From contig OY760934.1 in assembly GCA_963664245.1 (NCBI GenBank), positions 496,001 through 560,000 of the forward strand: a DNA stretch of 64,000 nucleotides, in the 5' to 3' direction. Shown here in pieces: positions 25,436 through 35,188 of this stretch. Both the position numbers and the translations under genes were made by a program. The notes below the pieces were generated by a model. That model was not told the origin of the DNA and did not search any database. It was given only the letters and a program-made list of their open reading frames with translations. Source of the stretch: GCA-2711565 sp963664245. Its GTDB lineage: Bacteria > Bacteroidota > Bacteroidia > Bacteroidales > GCA-2711565. The stretch's first letter is position 1. Each line of letters opens with the position of its first letter.

Positions 25436-25498
25436 GTATGTATGATTATGTTCTTTTCCGAAGCCGGAAGATGGAAGTTTAATTTAAACCGAAGAGGC

Positions 25499-27598
25499 TT
25501 ATTTCTTCAAATCGTCTTCCTGTGCCTGAATAGCCGTAATAAGCACGGTATTCACAATATCTTTTACCAAACAACCACGGCTCAAATCATTAACCGGCTT
25601 GTTCAAACCTTGGGATACAGGACCTACTGCCACTGCTCCGGCAGCCCGTTGTACTGCTTTATACGTATTATTTCCAGTGTTAAGGTCAGGGAATATATAA
25701 ACCGTTGCTTTACCGGCTACTTCACTGTTTGGCATTTTCTGACGAGCCACAATCGGATCAAAAGCAGCATCGTACTGAATCGGACCTTCAATTTTTAAAT
25801 CCGGGCGACGGTCGCGGGCAATTTGAGTTGCAGCCCTAACTTTATCCACATCCTCTCCTTTTCCTGATTCTCCGGTTGAATAAGACAACATTGCTACCCG
25901 GGGTTCAATCCCAAACACACGTGCAGTATCTGCTGAACTGATAGCAATATCGGCTAATTGCTGATCGTTGGGGTTAGGATTGATTGCACAATCTCCATAA
26001 ACCAATACGCGATCAGAAAAACACATAAAGAAACAACTTGACACGATAGAGAATCCCGGTTTGGTTTTTACAAATTCAAAAGCCGGACGAATTGTATGTT
26101 GTGTGGTATGAGCTGCCCCGGAAACCATTCCGTCGGCATGCCCCTTATAAACCATCATGGTTCCTAAATAACTAACATCACGCATAATATCATGCGCCAT
26201 TTCGCGGGATATGCCTTTTTCCTTACGGAGATTATAATAAGTTGCCGCATAGTCGTTAATCAAATCATTATCGTAAGGATCGATGATATGCACCCCGTCC
26301 AATTTTATGTGCAAAGAATCTGCTTTTTTATAAATTTCGTCTTCATTACCCAAAATGGTAATATCCACCACATTCCGGCGTAAAAGAATTTCGGCAGCCA
26401 ATAAAATACGATCGTCACTACCTTCGGGCAAAACAATATGTTTTCGGTTTGAACGCGCCCGCTCATACAGTTCGTATTCAAACATTAGAGGAGTCATAAT
26501 ACCCTCCGCTGGCAAAGTAATGAGGTTCTTTATTTTTTCGGCATCTACCACTTCTTCGAAATGTCCGAGGGCAGCAGCCATTCTTCGCTCGTTGTCAGGA
26601 GTAAGAACCGAGCGGATATTTGAAATTTTCAGGGTTGTTTCGTAAGTTTCCTCTTCCACGCTTAAAATGGCCACCGGAAGCTTTTTTATCCCTTTTAACA
26701 AACGCATTACTTCAGGAGCCAGTTCAAAACCACCGGTTAAAATAATCCCTGCTATTTTCGGGAAATTGTCCGAAATCAAAGTCATCAATAATCCCATCAA
26801 TACATCTGTACGATCACCGGGCATGATAACCAACGTTCCATCGGTTGTTTTTTTAAGGATATTGTCGAGCCCCATTGCCCCTACCTTAAAATCATTAACA
26901 TCATAATCCAGCACAACTTCATCGCCATAAATCCGTTTTGCTTTTAAGGTTTTGTTTAAATGGCGAATGGTAAGTTTCTGGAGTGAAGAAAGTTCCGGAA
27001 TAATAAACCCAAACTCCCCTTCAGTATTTAAACGTTTGAGATTTCTCTCAATATCTTTTATATCGACACGATTTGCCCGGTTTACAAATACTCCCTGGTA
27101 AGTAGATTTTTCTCTCCGAAGAACCGTTTTTATTAATTGCACGGTATCGGCAATATCTGTAACGCTTTTTTCGCTACCATTAACAATAGCAATTACCGAA
27201 GCACTTAAATGGTTCGCAATACGGGCATTAAAATCAAACTCAAAAGGACGGAGCGAACCTTTAAAATCGGTTCCTTCAATCAATACAAAATCGCATTTAG
27301 ACTCCAGTTTTTTGTATTTATCCAAAATGCTTCCGTAAAGGCTGTCTAAATCGCCAGAATTAATTAAATGAAACGCTTCATCGGTTGTTACACCATACAT
27401 TTCATCATGTTTAAAAGGGAGCTTAAACCTTTTCGATACCAACTCAATATCATCATCTACTCCGTCAGTCAAATGAACCACAGGCCTAAACAAGCCAACC
27501 CTGCTAATATTGCTTAGCAATATATTCATCATCCCCAACACTATCAACGATTTCCCAGAATCTGTTTCTGCTGCTGCTAAATATAAATTCTTTGACAT
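25499..27598 (-). CDS. pta: Phosphate acetyltransferase (long form)
   Basis: Pta converts acetyl-CoA and phosphate to acetyl phosphate, which acetate kinase uses to make ATP. The 699-residue protein is the long form. It has an N-terminal BioD-like P-loop domain (NLYLAAAETDSGKSLIVLG), a DRTGG-type middle domain (TTDGTLVIMPGDRTDVLMGL), and the C-terminal catalytic domain from about residue 375 (HIVLPEGSDDRILLAAEILL, MVSGAAHTTQHTIRPAF, LSYSTGESGKGEDVDKVR). I choose the ATG at 27598 because an exact TAnnTTTG element at 27631-27638 would lie inside the longer frame from 27652. Acetate kinase is not adjacent, although the two are often paired. The acylphosphatase gene 2.5 kb away could act on the same metabolite. 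Confidence 0.95.
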   Translation of the reverse strand: MSKNLYLAAAETDSGKSLIVLGMMNILLSNISRVGLFRPVVHLTDGVDDDIELVSKRFKLPFKHDEMYGVTTDEAFHLINSGDLDSLYGSILDKYKKLESKCDFVLIEGTDFKGSLRPFEFDFNARIANHLSASVIAIVNGSEKSVTDIADTVQLIKTVLRREKSTYQGVFVNRANRVDIKDIERNLKRLNTEGEFGFIIPELSSLQKLTIRHLNKTLKAKRIYGDEVVLDYDVNDFKVGAMGLDNILKKTTDGTLVIMPGDRTDVLMGLLMTLISDNFPKIAGIILTGGFELAPEVMRLLKGIKKLPVAILSVEEETYETTLKISNIRSVLTPDNERRMAAALGHFEEVVDAEKIKNLITLPAEGIMTPLMFEYELYERARSNRKHIVLPEGSDDRILLAAEILLRRNVVDITILGNEDEIYKKADSLHIKLDGVHIIDPYDNDLINDYAATYYNLRKEKGISREMAHDIMRDVSYLGTMMVYKGHADGMVSGAAHTTQHTIRPAFEFVKTKPGFSIVSSCFFMCFSDRVLVYGDCAINPNPNDQQLADIAISSADTARVFGIEPRVAMLSYSTGESGKGEDVDKVRAATQIARDRRPDLKIEGPIQYDAAFDPIVARQKMPNSEVAGKATVYIFPDLNTGNNTYKAVQRAAGAVAVGPVSQGLNKPVNDLSRGCLVKDIVNTVLITAIQAQEDDLKK

Positions 27599-27630
27599 TA
27601 TTATTATTTTTTCCTGATTTTTTGAAGGTG

Positions 27631-27638
27631 CAAAGATA
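27631..27638 (-). promoter_or_regulatory. -7 element of pta
   Basis: TATCTTTG on the minus strand matches TAnnTTTG exactly. A transcript would start about 25 bases before the ATG at 27598. This settles the start codon choice for pta. Confidence 0.55.
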
Positions 27639-27759
27639 CGGATATATTCCATATTATTTACGTATTCCAGGTATTTAAAATGCTTAAATTTTAATTAAAA
27701 AACAAAGACGAAAAAGAAATATGTTATACTTTTATATAGCATTAAAATTCTAAACAAAA

Positions 27760-28197
27760 ATGAAAGACAAAATTGAAAAAGCAGTTCAAAATTTCGCAAA
27801 CGGATTTAATTGTGCACAAAGTGTTTTATCGGCCTATAATCAAGAATTTAATATAAATGACGATGACGCATTCCAACTAACCTCGGCTTATTTTGGCGGG
27901 CTTAGTTTTCAAGACCAAACTTGTGGAGCCATATTGGGTGCCTACCTGGTAATCGGACTCAAATACGGAAGCGTAAAGCCTAATGATGCAGAGGCTAAGG
28001 CACGGATATTAAATGCCTCTAAAAATTTTGCAGAAAAATTCAAAGAAAAGCACGGCGAAATTGACTGTTCTTCTTTGGTTGGTCTGGATTTAAGCAAAGC
28101 TGAAGATCGAAAACGGAACCAGGAAGAAGGAACCGCAAAAAAGGTTTGTCCCAAATATATTGAGGAAGCTGTCAGGATTATTGAAAGCATAGAATAA
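27760..28197 (+). CDS. C_GCAxxG_C_C family redox-type protein
   Basis: This 145-residue cytoplasmic protein has the family's spaced cysteines: C18 (FNCAQSVL), C55 in the defining CGAILG motif, C103 (IDCSSL) and C130 (KKVCPKYIEEAV). The family is thought to bind metal or use a reactive disulfide, and is often found near electron-transfer or transport genes. It is transcribed away from pta and stands alone, with a 270-base non-coding stretch before the response regulator in which I see no further gene. Confidence 0.9.
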   Translation: MKDKIEKAVQNFANGFNCAQSVLSAYNQEFNINDDDAFQLTSAYFGGLSFQDQTCGAILGAYLVIGLKYGSVKPNDAEAKARILNASKNFAEKFKEKHGEIDCSSLVGLDLSKAEDRKRNQEEGTAKKVCPKYIEEAVRIIESIE

Positions 28198-28467
28198 CAC
28201 CTAACAAACAAGCATTTCATAACATTTTCTTAACAATCTCCTAACGGGTATGTAATTATAAAACAGTTCTTTTGCACTTTGGTAAAAGTGTTGTTAATTG
28301 TTTGTTTTTTACCAACCTTAACCAAAATTTAAGCTTAGTTCATTTAATAATTATACATGGAGAAAACCTACTTAATGTAGATTAAAATGCATTTGAAGGA
28401 TTTAAAAGGTTCGAACAGTTGATAAAAGAATTTAGTAATTTTATGGACTGTTACAAAACAAAAAACT

Positions 28468-29157
28468 ATGAAGCAAGAGAATTATAAGATTTTAGTAGTT
28501 GACGACGAAGAAGATCTTTGTGAAATACTTCAGTTTAACCTGGAGGGAGAAGGATTTGCAATTGACGTGGCATACTCAGCCGAAGATGCAATTACAATGA
28601 ATTTAAAAGAATATAACCTGATATTGCTTGATGTGATGATGGGACAAATATCGGGATTTAAATTTGCCGAGAAATTACGAAAAGAACTAAAACTTGCAAT
28701 TCCAATTATTTTTATCACCGCTAAATCAACCGAAAATGATTTACTAACCGGGTTTAATTTAGGCGGCGACGATTATATTACCAAACCATTCTCGGTAAAA
28801 GAAGTGGTTGCACGTATCAAAGCAGTATTGAACCGTTCGGGGGCTACTCCGAATTCCGGTTCTCCGATTATTAAAGTAGATGAAATGGTGATGGACATTG
28901 AAAAACGTTCGCTCCTAATCAATGATGGTGAAATTAATCTTACCCGTAAAGAATTCGAAATATTAAAGCTCTTACTTCAAAACATGGGCAAACCATTTAC
29001 CCGTGAAGAAATTTTAGATTATGTATGGAAAAATGAGGCCATCGTCACAGATCGCACGGTTGACGTACATATTACCCGCTTAAGAAAAAAAGCCGGTGAT
29101 TACGGAAAATACATCCGAAGTAAAGCCGGTTATGGTTATTCTTTCAACTACAATTAA
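28468..29157 (+). CDS. OmpR/PhoB-family response regulator
   Basis: This 229-residue two-component regulator has a receiver domain with the acidic pocket VVDDEED, phospho-acceptor D55 (LILLDVMMG), T84 and K106. A winged-helix DNA-binding domain follows (about 130-228: LTRKEFEILKLLLQNMGKPFTREEILDYVW, TVDVHITRLRKKAGD). The cognate histidine kinase follows 25 bases later. Similarity of both partners is to the PhoB/PhoR group; whether phosphate is the signal is not shown by the sequence. Confidence 0.93.
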   Translation: MKQENYKILVVDDEEDLCEILQFNLEGEGFAIDVAYSAEDAITMNLKEYNLILLDVMMGQISGFKFAEKLRKELKLAIPIIFITAKSTENDLLTGFNLGGDDYITKPFSVKEVVARIKAVLNRSGATPNSGSPIIKVDEMVMDIEKRSLLINDGEINLTRKEFEILKLLLQNMGKPFTREEILDYVWKNEAIVTDRTVDVHITRLRKKAGDYGKYIRSKAGYGYSFNYN

Positions 29158-29182
29158 ACATTAAAAAAAATCTTGTTAAAAG

Positions 29183-30952
29183 ATGTTTAAAATCCAAAGT
29201 TTAAGGAGCAAGTTATTTTTATACCTGTTTATCACTTTTGTACTTTTCACATTGGTGATTTTGGGTTTCCAGTTTCAGCGCGAAAAAGCATTCCGTAAAG
29301 AACAGCTTGAAAATACTTTGGATAATATGGCCGAACTGACTTACCGCTACATTGAGCGCAAAAACATCTTTAAAACCGAGCAATGGCGACAACTTGATTC
29401 CATTAAAGGATTGATCCCTAAATCGGAAAGGATAACCATTATTGATAGCATCGGTGTGGTTTTATACGATAGCGATGTAACGGATTTTGAGAATATGGAA
29501 AACCACAAGTACCGCCCCGAAATCAAACGGGCTTTTCTTTCAAAGTCTCCGGGAAGAAACATCCGAAAATCAGAAACCACAGGCATACCCTACTATTATT
29601 ACGCAAAGTATTACAATGCTTTTTACGTTAGGGTAGCCGTTATTTATAATATAGAAGTTAAAAACTTTTTAGTTGCCGAAAAATTCTTCCTGTTTTTTAT
29701 TATCGCCGTTTTCCTTATTATCTGGCTGATTCTATTATTGGTGACCCGCAAATTTGGAGAAACCATTACCAAGCTGAAAGATTTCATGACGAAGTTAAAC
29801 AACAGTAACGAACCCATTGAGCACGTCAACTTTAACTTTCCTGATGATGAATTCGGGATTATTAGTCATCAGATTGTTAACATTTACAAAGATTTAAAAC
29901 TCACCAAAGACCAACTAACGGTTGAAAAAGATAAACTTTTTGGTCACCTGAACGCCTTAAATGAAGGGGTGGCTTTCTTTTCATCCTCCAAGAAAAACAT
30001 ATTAACAAACAACCATTTTATTCAATTTGTTAATATTATATCAAAACAATCAAACATTACAGCCGATCGCATTTTTGAAGTAAAAGAGCTCCAGCCTATC
30101 TTAAAATTCATCGAAGAGCACCTTCAAAGCGAAGAAAATATTCATGCCGACAAACTTCCACGCGAGGAAATGGAGATCAAGAAAAATGCCCGTTACTTTG
30201 TTGTCAGGTGCATCATTTATGCCGATCGAAGCTTTGAAATCATGATTACAGATATCACCCGTTTGGAAAAACGGAGCTTACTAAAACAACAAATGACCTC
30301 CAATATTTCGCACGAACTCAAAACCCCTGTTGCTTCTGTAATGGGGTATATGGAAACCTTGCTGGGCAACAATCTCGATCCGGCAAAAAAACGCTATTTT
30401 ATTGAAAAAGCTTATAAACAAGCCATCCGCCTAAATGAGTTAATTGATGACATTTCCGTATTAAATAAAATTGAAGAATCAACCGATCATTATACCTTTG
30501 GCACCATTAATATTTCCGAAGTTGTTTACGAGGTTAGCGATAACCTTCACAACCGTTTAGTAGGAAAAGGGATCAAACTCAATATCCATATTGATCCTCG
30601 TTTAGAAATCAACGGTAACCGTTCGTTAATGTTTTCTATTTTCCTGAACCTGATGGAAAACGCCATTAAATACGCCGGCGAAGGCATTGAAATCATTATT
30701 TCAAATTATCTGGAAGATAACAACTACTGTTATTTTTCATTTCGCGATACTGGAAAAGGCATCAAAGAAGAACACCTCACCCGTATCTTCGAACGTTTCT
30801 ACCGCATTGATACCGGACGTTCACGCAAAACCGGTGGCACCGGTCTGGGATTGGCCATTGTTAAAAATGCCATCCAGTTGCACATGGGAGATATTTCCGT
30901 TCGAAACCACCCTGAAGGCGGACTGGAATTCTTGTTTACTTTATCTAAATAA
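29183..30952 (+). CDS. Sensor histidine kinase (PhoR-like)
   Basis: This 589-residue membrane kinase has helix 1 at about 10-28, a periplasmic sensor region of about 130 residues, and helix 2 at about 166-188. A HAMP-like linker and a PAS-like domain (about 250-350) follow. The HisKA box has H377 in MTSNISHELKTPVASVMGY. The ATPase domain carries the N box FSIFLNLMENAIKYAGEG, G1 RDTGKGI, F box IFERFYRID and G2 GGTGLGLAIVK. It phosphorylates the response regulator encoded just upstream. Confidence 0.93.
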   Translation: MFKIQSLRSKLFLYLFITFVLFTLVILGFQFQREKAFRKEQLENTLDNMAELTYRYIERKNIFKTEQWRQLDSIKGLIPKSERITIIDSIGVVLYDSDVTDFENMENHKYRPEIKRAFLSKSPGRNIRKSETTGIPYYYYAKYYNAFYVRVAVIYNIEVKNFLVAEKFFLFFIIAVFLIIWLILLLVTRKFGETITKLKDFMTKLNNSNEPIEHVNFNFPDDEFGIISHQIVNIYKDLKLTKDQLTVEKDKLFGHLNALNEGVAFFSSSKKNILTNNHFIQFVNIISKQSNITADRIFEVKELQPILKFIEEHLQSEENIHADKLPREEMEIKKNARYFVVRCIIYADRSFEIMITDITRLEKRSLLKQQMTSNISHELKTPVASVMGYMETLLGNNLDPAKKRYFIEKAYKQAIRLNELIDDISVLNKIEESTDHYTFGTINISEVVYEVSDNLHNRLVGKGIKLNIHIDPRLEINGNRSLMFSIFLNLMENAIKYAGEGIEIIISNYLEDNNYCYFSFRDTGKGIKEEHLTRIFERFYRIDTGRSRKTGGTGLGLAIVKNAIQLHMGDISVRNHPEGGLEFLFTLSK

Positions 30953-30981
30953 ATCCTCAATTTCACGGCTTATTCATTTTA

Positions 30982-31008
30982 TTTGGTTCAAAATAAATCT
31001 TACTTTTG
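30982..31008 (+). promoter_or_regulatory. Promoter of the EamA transporter gene
   Basis: TTTG (30982-30985) and TACTTTTG (31001-31008) form a Bacteroidota-type promoter with 15 bases between the boxes. The ATG at 31025 lies 16 bases after the -7 box. This argues against the longer frame starting at 30983. Confidence 0.5.
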
Positions 31009-31024
31009 CCCTTCAATTGAAGTT

Positions 31025-31954
31025 ATGACTAGGAGTAGAAAATCAATTATAACAGGAGCCATTGCAATTAGCATTTCAGCAATGCTATGGGGGCTTGACG
31101 GAATTGTGTTAACCCCGCGTTTGTTTAATCTGGAAGTGAGTTACGTGGTTTTCATGTTCCATGCGATCCCATTTGTAATAATGAATATTTTCTTTTTTAA
31201 AGAATATAAAAACATTCAAAATTTTACAAAAGCAGATATTTTCACTTTCTTTATAATTGCTTTATTGGGAGGAGCTCTTGGAACCATCGCTATTGTAAAA
31301 GCTTTGTTCTTACTGAACTTTCAAAAGCTTACGATTGTTGTTTTGCTGCAAAAACTGCAACCTATTTTTGCCATTACCCTGGCGGCTATTTTACTCAAAG
31401 AAAAACTGCACCGCAACTTTATTTTCTGGGCCAGCATTGCCATTATTGCCGGTTACTTTTTAACGTTTGGATTAAAAACCCCGAATTTAGACACGGGTAC
31501 AAATACAATATATGCTGCTTTGTTAGCAATTTTTGCAGCTTTTTCTTTTGGGAGCTCTACAGTGTTCAGCAAAAAAATTCTTCAAAAATATAATTTTAAA
31601 ACAGCAACCTTTTACCGCTACGGCTTCACCAGCATTATCATGCTTTTAATTGTGAGTTTTAGCGGAAGCCTGGATCAATTTTTTGTAACCACTCCAAACA
31701 ACTGGTTGTTTTTCATGTTAATTGCATTTACCACCGGTTCGGGGGCAATCTTTCTTTTTTACTTTGGGCTCACTAAAGTAAAAGCAATTATTGCTACTAT
31801 TTGCGAGTTGTTTTTCCCGATTTCGGCTATTCTTCTCGACTTTTTTGTGAACCACACCGTTTTATCACGGGTACAATGGATTGGTGCAGCCGTAATGATT
31901 TTTGCAATCGTCAGCTTAAACGCCCACAACACAAAGATTACCGCAAAAAAATAG
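31025..31954 (+). CDS. EamA/DMT-superfamily transporter
   Basis: This 309-residue inner-membrane protein has about ten helices arranged as two EamA repeats (ISISAMLWGLDGIVLTPRLF in the first, ALLAIFAAFSFGSSTVFSKK in the second). Conserved signatures are LLQKLQPIFAITLAAILLKEK and CELFFPISAILLDFFV. The family exports or exchanges amino acids, nucleotides or other small metabolites; the substrate is not evident. The start at 31025 is supported by the promoter just upstream. Confidence 0.9.
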   Translation: MTRSRKSIITGAIAISISAMLWGLDGIVLTPRLFNLEVSYVVFMFHAIPFVIMNIFFFKEYKNIQNFTKADIFTFFIIALLGGALGTIAIVKALFLLNFQKLTIVVLLQKLQPIFAITLAAILLKEKLHRNFIFWASIAIIAGYFLTFGLKTPNLDTGTNTIYAALLAIFAAFSFGSSTVFSKKILQKYNFKTATFYRYGFTSIIMLLIVSFSGSLDQFFVTTPNNWLFFMLIAFTTGSGAIFLFYFGLTKVKAIIATICELFFPISAILLDFFVNHTVLSRVQWIGAAVMIFAIVSLNAHNTKITAKK

Positions 31955-32008
31955 TTTGAATTCTGCGTTAGCTTTCTTAACTTTACTTAACAATAAATTA
32001 AACAAATT

Positions 32009-32245
32009 ATGACAGATCATGATGGAATAAAACTGGTTTTTACCGGTTCAAGCATTGATGCAAATTATATTAAAAGCATTTTGGAAGATAACGGCATTGG
32101 CACCATGATTCGCGATTCGCTTAAAGAAAGCACCATTGCTTCGTTTGCTTCAGGTTCGCCCGAAAACGCCTGCAGGGTATTTGTTTCGGAAGACCACGAA
32201 CAAGCCGCCGAAAAACTTATCGAAGAATATTTAAAATCGAACTGA
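32009..32245 (+). CDS. DUF2007 putative signal-transducing protein
   Basis: This 78-residue protein fits the DUF2007 family: GIKLVFTGSSIDANYIKSILEDNGI, then VFVSEDHEQAAEKLIEEYLKS. Members are small cytoplasmic proteins with a ferredoxin-like fold, suggested to bind ligands. It ends three bases before the aminotransferase gene and is probably co-transcribed with it. Confidence 0.85.
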   Translation: MTDHDGIKLVFTGSSIDANYIKSILEDNGIGTMIRDSLKESTIASFASGSPENACRVFVSEDHEQAAEKLIEEYLKSN

Positions 32246-32248
32246 TAA

Positions 32249-33070
32249 ATGCTTCAGGCCTACCACCAATGCTTCCTTCAAAATAATGAAGTGAAGCCTT
32301 CCCGTGATTTCAACAATGATTTCATGAATGAAGGGGTATCGATTTACGAAGTGGTACGTATCATAAAATCCAAGATTCTTTTTTTTGAAGAACACTTTGA
32401 CCGCCTAGAAAATTCTGCAAAATTGCTTTCGTTGGATTTATGGTTCAATAAAAATGAAGTTCTCCAGAAAATGAAGCAACTCACCGAGCTCAACCGTTTG
32501 GTGGACGGCAACATAGAATTTATTTTTCATCTTTCCGAAAGCGGTGAAGAATCGTTTTACTGCCTGTTTATTGAAGACCGCTACCCTACCCCCGAAATGA
32601 TTCAAAACGGCGTGGCCAGCGATCTTCACTATGCCGAAAGAGAAAATCCAAACGCAAAAGTCATCAACCTCGATTTACGTTCCAAAACAACAGCACAAAT
32701 AAAATCAAACGAACTGTACGAAGTTCTGCTGGTCGATAAAAAAGGGTTCATTACAGAAGGTTCTCGCTCAAATATTTTCTTCATCAAGGAGAATGAAATT
32801 TTCACTACCCCGATTACCGAAGTCTTGGCCGGCATCACCCGCATGAAAGTTCTTGAAATGTGCAAAAAAAACGAAATTCCGGTTCACGAAAAAACAATTA
32901 AAGCAGAAGAAATCAATCAGTTTGATGCTGCTTTTTTTACCGGAACTTCGCCCAAAGTTTTGCCGATTTTAAATATTGGAGACGCAACATTCAACCCACA
33001 ACTACCATTAATGAAAAAACTGGTTTCTCTTTTCGATCAGCTTATCGAAGAACATCTAACCCATTTTTAA
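32249..33070 (+). CDS. Aminotransferase class IV (4-amino-4-deoxychorismate lyase / BCAT-like)
   Basis: This 273-residue fold-IV PLP enzyme has the PLP lysine probably at K146 (LRSKTTAQIKSNELYEVLLVDK), followed by GFITEGSRSNIFFIKENEIFTTPITEVLAGITR. That pattern is shared by aminodeoxychorismate lyase (PabC), branched-chain aminotransferase and D-amino-acid aminotransferase. Short length and lack of the longer IlvE C-terminus favour the PabC-like group, hence folate synthesis, but no other pab gene is adjacent. Confidence 0.85.
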   Translation: MLQAYHQCFLQNNEVKPSRDFNNDFMNEGVSIYEVVRIIKSKILFFEEHFDRLENSAKLLSLDLWFNKNEVLQKMKQLTELNRLVDGNIEFIFHLSESGEESFYCLFIEDRYPTPEMIQNGVASDLHYAERENPNAKVINLDLRSKTTAQIKSNELYEVLLVDKKGFITEGSRSNIFFIKENEIFTTPITEVLAGITRMKVLEMCKKNEIPVHEKTIKAEEINQFDAAFFTGTSPKVLPILNIGDATFNPQLPLMKKLVSLFDQLIEEHLTHF

Positions 33071-33225
33071 CATTTTTATACTATTTACTGCAGCTCAAGA
33101 ATACTCTTTACTACAGAGGATTTACAACGAACATATTGGAAAAAATGCCAAGAAAAACTTGCATTTCTCAATAATTTCCATATAATAAGGTGTAATTATT
33201 AACTAAAAAACAGAATGGAGTTTGT

Positions 33226-33681
33226 ATGTCTAAAATGAGAATCTATGATTCGATTGAAAAACCAAACATTACAGAAAAAGAAAACATTATTAATTTTTTA
33301 CACCAGCATCTCGAAGAATTTGGAGATCCAAAACACGCAATCAAAGCGGCTATTGATTTTGCCTTAAAAGAAACCCCTTCATTCGGGGGATTTGTAATTA
33401 CAACTTCCGAAAACGATGAATTAATTGGAGCCGTCGTTGTTAACCAAACCGGAATGCAAGGATATATTCCTGAAAATATTTTGGTGTATATCGCAACGCA
33501 TAAAAATCAACGCGGCAAAGGTGTTGGCAAAAAGCTGATGAAAAAAGCCCTTGACCTGGCCAAAGGCGACGTTGCCCTTCATGTTGAAGCCAATAATCCT
33601 GCAAAATTTCTTTACGAAAAAGTCGGCTTCACAAATCCGTATCTCGAAATGCGCTTAAAGCGTACCAATAAAAAAGATTAA
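33226..33681 (+). CDS. GNAT family N-acetyltransferase
   Basis: This 151-residue enzyme has the acetyl-CoA pyrophosphate loop NQRGKGVGKKLMKKAL and the C-terminal HVEANNPAKFLYEKVGF stretch. The first 40 residues are helical. The acceptor cannot be told from the sequence. It stands alone between the aminotransferase and the symporter operon. Confidence 0.92.
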   Translation: MSKMRIYDSIEKPNITEKENIINFLHQHLEEFGDPKHAIKAAIDFALKETPSFGGFVITTSENDELIGAVVVNQTGMQGYIPENILVYIATHKNQRGKGVGKKLMKKALDLAKGDVALHVEANNPAKFLYEKVGFTNPYLEMRLKRTNKKD

Positions 33682-33751
33682 TCAATTTTTTGTGGATCAA
33701 AATTCTGAGGGGCCATTTTAATGGGCTCAAGGGGTTTATTATATAGAGACT

Positions 33752-35188
33752 ATGGCTTTAATAGACATAATTGTATTTATTATTTACTTCAGCGCGATGC
33801 TAGGGATTGGCGTATATTTTTTTCGGAAGAACAAAAATATTGACGATTATTATGTGGGAGGAAGATCGCTCGGAAGTTGGCACATTGGCTTATCGGTGGT
33901 TGCAACCGATGTTGGCGGAGGATTTTCTATTGGCCTTGGCGGACTCGGTTTTGCCATCGGACTATCCGGATCATGGATGCTCTTTACCGGTTTAATCGGA
34001 GCCTGGTTAGCAGCGGTTGTATTAATCCCAGTGGTTAGCAACCTGAGCAAAAAACACCAATTTTATACCTTTCCACAAATATTTGAACATTTTTACGGGA
34101 AGAACGTAGCTCTTGTTGCCGGTATTATTTCTGCTATCGGATACATTGGCTTTACCAGTTCGCAATTATTGGCTGGAGCTAAATTGGCTTCGGCCACTTT
34201 TGTGGAAATCGACTTAATGACCGCATTAATTATTATGGGAGTTATTGCGGTCGTTTATACCGGCATTGGAGGATTAAAAGCAGTTATTTACACCGACACC
34301 ATCCAATGGATCATTTTAATGGCGGGCCTGATTTTTATTGGAATACCTGTTTCTTACCATGCTATTGGAGGCATAAAAACAATCCGCGAAACAGTTTCTC
34401 ATGAGTTACTATCTTTTTCAAATGTAAGCTGGCAAATGTTGGTAAACTGGGCCGTAACCATTATTCCAATTTGGTTCGTAGGAATGACCCTCTACCAACG
34501 AATATATGCCTCAAAAAGCAAGAAACAGGCACAAAAAGCCTGGTTTATTGCCGGATTATTTGAATGGCCACTAATGGCCTTAATGGGAGTAACACTGGGT
34601 TTGTTTTCCAGAATTGCTTTTGAAAACGGCATGTTCACCCAACTAGGCTACGCCATTGGTTCAAGCATTGATGCTGAAATGGGGTTGCCTATCTTACTAA
34701 ATACGGTGCTCCCTGCCGGAATTATGGGCTTGATGCTTTCTGCCTATTTCTCAGCTATTCTTTCAACAGCTGATAGCTGTTTAATGGCCGCATCAGGAAA
34801 TGTACAAACCGACATTTTAAATAAAATTGTTACCTTTAGAAAAGATACTAAGAGTCAACTGAAAAGTTCTCAAATCATCACCTTGGTTATCGGGGCTTTA
34901 TCATTGCTTTTGGCAAGCTATATGACCAATGTACTAAAATTGATGCTTTACTCGTACGCCTTTATGGTTTCCGGATTGTTTGTTCCAACGTTGGCAGCAC
35001 TTTATACAAAAAAACCAAATAAATCGGCAGCCTTGTTATCGATGATTTTAGGAGGAACGACAACCGTTCTGCTTACGAAACTTGATATTTCATTGCCATT
35101 TAGTTTAGATGCGAATATCTTTGGAATATCTGCATCATTTTTAGCTTATATCATAATTTCAACCATTCATTCACAAAAACATGGATGA
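33752..35188 (+). CDS. Sodium:solute symporter (SSS family)
   Basis: This 478-residue transporter has about thirteen membrane helices. Family signatures are IDDYYVGGRSLGSWHIGLSVVATDVGGG near the start, GGLKAVIYTDTIQWIILMAG, and AYFSAILSTADSCLMAASGNVQTDIL with the sodium-binding serines. It opens an operon with an M20 hydrolase (eight-base overlap), alanine racemase and a second racemase, which points to an amino-acid, peptide-derived or acylated amino-acid substrate. Confidence 0.92.
   Translation: MALIDIIVFIIYFSAMLGIGVYFFRKNKNIDDYYVGGRSLGSWHIGLSVVATDVGGGFSIGLGGLGFAIGLSGSWMLFTGLIGAWLAAVVLIPVVSNLSKKHQFYTFPQIFEHFYGKNVALVAGIISAIGYIGFTSSQLLAGAKLASATFVEIDLMTALIIMGVIAVVYTGIGGLKAVIYTDTIQWIILMAGLIFIGIPVSYHAIGGIKTIRETVSHELLSFSNVSWQMLVNWAVTIIPIWFVGMTLYQRIYASKSKKQAQKAWFIAGLFEWPLMALMGVTLGLFSRIAFENGMFTQLGYAIGSSIDAEMGLPILLNTVLPAGIMGLMLSAYFSAILSTADSCLMAASGNVQTDILNKIVTFRKDTKSQLKSSQIITLVIGALSLLLASYMTNVLKLMLYSYAFMVSGLFVPTLAALYTKKPNKSAALLSMILGGTTTVLLTKLDISLPFSLDANIFGISASFLAYIIISTIHSQKHG

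Noticed and set aside
27599..27652. Longer N-terminus for phosphate acetyltransferase
   Set aside because: A consensus -7 element at 27631-27638 falls inside the extension, and the extra residues do not resemble the family.
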